Source of the DNA: Sediminibacterium soli
GTDB taxonomy: Bacteria; Bacteroidota; Bacteroidia; Chitinophagales; Chitinophagaceae
Assembly: GCF_009939225.1 (NCBI RefSeq)
Contig: NZ_JAACJR010000006.1
Coordinates: 62,001-126,000 of the forward strand
Length of the DNA stretch: 64,000 nucleotides
Reading direction: 5' to 3'
A program made the translations under genes and the position numbers. Of the stretch, positions 62,342 to 64,000 are shown one piece after another (positions within the stretch are counted from its first letter, which is position 1; every line of letters begins with the position of its first letter). A model generated the notes under the pieces. It saw only the letters and a list, made by a program, of their open reading frames with translations, searched no databases and was not told the origin of the DNA.

Positions 62342-64000
62342 TTGAAGCCGATCCGATATACCGGTTTATTGCTGCTGTTGTTTGCTGCATCCTGCAGTAT
62401 ACAGAAACACCTGCCGCCGGGTACGCAGCTCTACCGCGGTGCAAAATTCGATATACAAAAGGATTCATTGAACAGAACGCGTGTGCGTACCATCCGTAAA
62501 CAACTGACGGCAATCAGCATTCCCAAGCCCAATACGGCGATCTTTGGATTTCCGTACCGCGTATGGCTCTGGTACCTGTTCGGTGAGCCGCATAAGGAAT
62601 CGGGGTTTCGTTACTGGCTTCGTTACCGAATAGGGCAGGAACCGGTGCTGAATACGGCGGCGGATACAAAAGCCAATGCAGAGAATTTTACCAATTACCT
62701 GATCAATAAAGGATATTTCAATTCGCGCGCGCAGGGCGATACATCGGTGAAAGGATATAAGATGTATGCCAACTACCGCGTCAAACTGGGCATGCCCTAT
62801 TTTGTACGGGGCGTGGACTGGATCATCGACACCTTGTCTGAGATAGGCCGGGATATCAGCCGCATACCCGACAGGAATGTACTGATCAAACCGGGTCAGC
62901 AGTTTGATCTGGACAATGTCAAAGCCGAAAGAACGCGTGTGGATGGTATGCTGAAGAACAGGGGGTATTATTATTTTTCACCCGATCATATCAAGGCCTG
63001 GATTGACAGCACCAACCGGGATAATACCGTTAACGTGCATTTTAAGCTGAAAGACGATGTGCCGGTTGCCGCGGTGATGCCCCAGCGTATAAGCAGCATT
63101 ACGCTGTTCCCGAATTATTCCCTGATCTTTCCGCCACCCGATACGGCGCGCAGCGGTATGCGCATCGTTAACGGTATTCATATCCGTGATACGGTAAGGT
63201 ACCTGAACGATGCAACGCTTACCCGTTCGGTTACCTATAAACCCAACTCACTGTATAACCTGCGGCAGCAGAACCGTACGCTGAACAGGTTTATCAACAC
63301 GGGTGTGTTCAAGTTTGTAAAAAACCGTTATGAGGTGAACGGCGATACGCTGTTGCCAAGATGGCTCGATGTGTATTATTACCTCACGCCGCTGCCAAAG
63401 AAAACCATCCAGGCCGAGGTGGGTGCTTTTACCAAAACCAATTCCTTTACCGGCGCCCAGGCAAGTGTTACCTGGAAAAACCGGAACGCCTTCAAAGGTG
63501 CGGAGCAGCTGCTGGTAAAATTTTACGGCTCATTCGAGAGCGCCGGAACGGATTCACTGCGGCGCAACAATAATTTCAGGCTGGGCACCGAGTTTTCGCT
63601 GGTATTGCCCAGGTTTGTGACACCGTTCAGGGTGCGCGACAGTTTTGCGTTTCCTCCCAAGACCAGTTTCTCGCTGGGGTATGAGTGGATGCGCAAACAG
63701 GCATTGTATACCAAGAACTATTTCCGTTTTCAGTACGATCTGGCCTGGAGAGAAGCCAATAACAAACAGCACCTGTTTGCGCCGGTCAGTATTACGCATA
63801 CCATTACCAGCGCGTTCAGTCCTGAATACAAAACCCTGATCGACCAGATCCCCGGTCTGAAGATCAGCAACCTGCCGGAACTGATCATGGGCTCATTTTA
63901 TACATACACCTACACAACCCGTAACATCAACGCGCCGAGAAATTTTTACCTCAGGGCCAATATCGATGCCGCGGGCAATATCCTCGGTGCTCTCAACAAA
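62342..64000 (+). CDS. tamL: TamL: lipidated Omp85 (TamA/BamA-like) protein, 3' end outside window
   Basis: The 553 visible codons form the N-terminal part of an Omp85 protein. It starts at TTG 62342 (MKPIRYTGLLLL) and has a lipoprotein signal with cysteine at residue 18 (FAASCS). POTRA-like repeats follow (GYFNSRAQGDTSVKG, GRDISRIPDRNVLIKPGQQF, ERTRVDGMLKNRGYYYFSPD), and the first barrel strands begin near residue 355 (IQAEVGAFTKTNSFTGAQAS). A lipidated TamA variant, TamL, paired with TamB is established in Bacteroidota, and the 5-bp gap to tamB fits. No ATG lies near the signal, so the TTG start is well supported. The barrel end is beyond base 64000. Confidence 0.92.
   Translation, partial: MKPIRYTGLLLLLFAASCSIQKHLPPGTQLYRGAKFDIQKDSLNRTRVRTIRKQLTAISIPKPNTAIFGFPYRVWLWYLFGEPHKESGFRYWLRYRIGQEPVLNTAADTKANAENFTNYLINKGYFNSRAQGDTSVKGYKMYANYRVKLGMPYFVRGVDWIIDTLSEIGRDISRIPDRNVLIKPGQQFDLDNVKAERTRVDGMLKNRGYYYFSPDHIKAWIDSTNRDNTVNVHFKLKDDVPVAAVMPQRISSITLFPNYSLIFPPPDTARSGMRIVNGIHIRDTVRYLNDATLTRSVTYKPNSLYNLRQQNRTLNRFINTGVFKFVKNRYEVNGDTLLPRWLDVYYYLTPLPKKTIQAEVGAFTKTNSFTGAQASVTWKNRNAFKGAEQLLVKFYGSFESAGTDSLRRNNNFRLGTEFSLVLPRFVTPFRVRDSFAFPPKTSFSLGYEWMRKQALYTKNYFRFQYDLAWREANNKQHLFAPVSITHTITSAFSPEYKTLIDQIPGLKISNLPELIMGSFYTYTYTTRNINAPRNFYLRANIDAAGNILGALNK

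Noticed and set aside
1..64000. tRNA, rRNA, insertion sequences or integrase-flanked island
   Set aside because: Reading the spacers on both strands I found no cloverleaf-like sequence, no transposase frame and no attachment-type direct repeats; only a computed tRNA scan could exclude them fully.

Overview
The window looks like a chromosome segment of a Bacteroidota species, most likely Chitinophagaceae or a near relative. The signs are Bacteroidota-type -7 promoter boxes (TAnnTTTG) before several genes, families typical of the phylum (DUF4270 lipoprotein, GSCFA protein, a TamA-like protein with a lipoprotein signal, DUF4369-thioredoxin fusion, multi-HAMP hybrid kinases) and a roughly 50% GC, dense housekeeping gene order. 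I see no tRNA or rRNA gene, CRISPR array, insertion sequence, integrase or prophage.

Layout. 1-5.4 kb, minus strand: polyphosphate genes ppk1-ppx (ppx cut by the window start), then panC, a YbhN-type membrane protein and a heptose adenylyltransferase. 5.5-7.8 kb, plus: a glycogen-synthase-like N-domain without its catalytic motif, and a DUF4270 lipoprotein. 7.9-17.5 kb: metK, a NUDIX-rlmB-HMG-CoA-lyase-GSCFA run, miaE (minus), bioF, hmgA, a small unknown protein and a TlpA-like thioredoxin. 17.6-20.3 kb: a predicted metallopeptidase/beta-propeller/outer-membrane-barrel protein. 20.4-24.4 kb: infA-rpmJ-rpsM-rpsK-rpsD-rpoA-rplQ, without secY/map upstream and with long inverted repeats between several genes. 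24.7-27.9 kb: carA, aroQ and a GT39-like glycosyltransferase. 28.0-32.8 kb, minus: a TamB-like giant with a problematic start.

33.0-40.7 kb, minus: two soluble histidine kinases in tandem. The upstream one is about 2,140 residues long and carries eleven near-identical 92-residue HAMP-type units, a GAF domain, a kinase core and three receiver domains. This is the most striking gene of the window. 40.9-43.9 kb, minus: an MlaE-MlaF-MlaD lipid-transport operon ending in a TonB-domain lipoprotein. 44.0-51.8 kb: small envelope and stress genes (PNPOx-like protein, receiver protein, YtxH/holin-like trio, two OmpA-type proteins, DUF1328, CHASE3 kinase). 52.0-56.6 kb: rpoN, an NtrC-type activator and an NtrB-like kinase, which form a complete sigma-54 module. 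56.7-64 kb: another PNPOx-like gene (minus), then tamB-tamL, with tamL cut by the window end.

Non-coding structure stands out. At least six intergenic spacers hold long inverted repeats built from short repeated words such as TTTGAAAA, one of them a perfect 27-bp palindrome between rpsM and rpsK. Several genes also have a -7 promoter box ending four bases before the start codon, which suggests leaderless mRNAs. All functional calls are by recognition of motifs in the translated sequence; no database search was possible.
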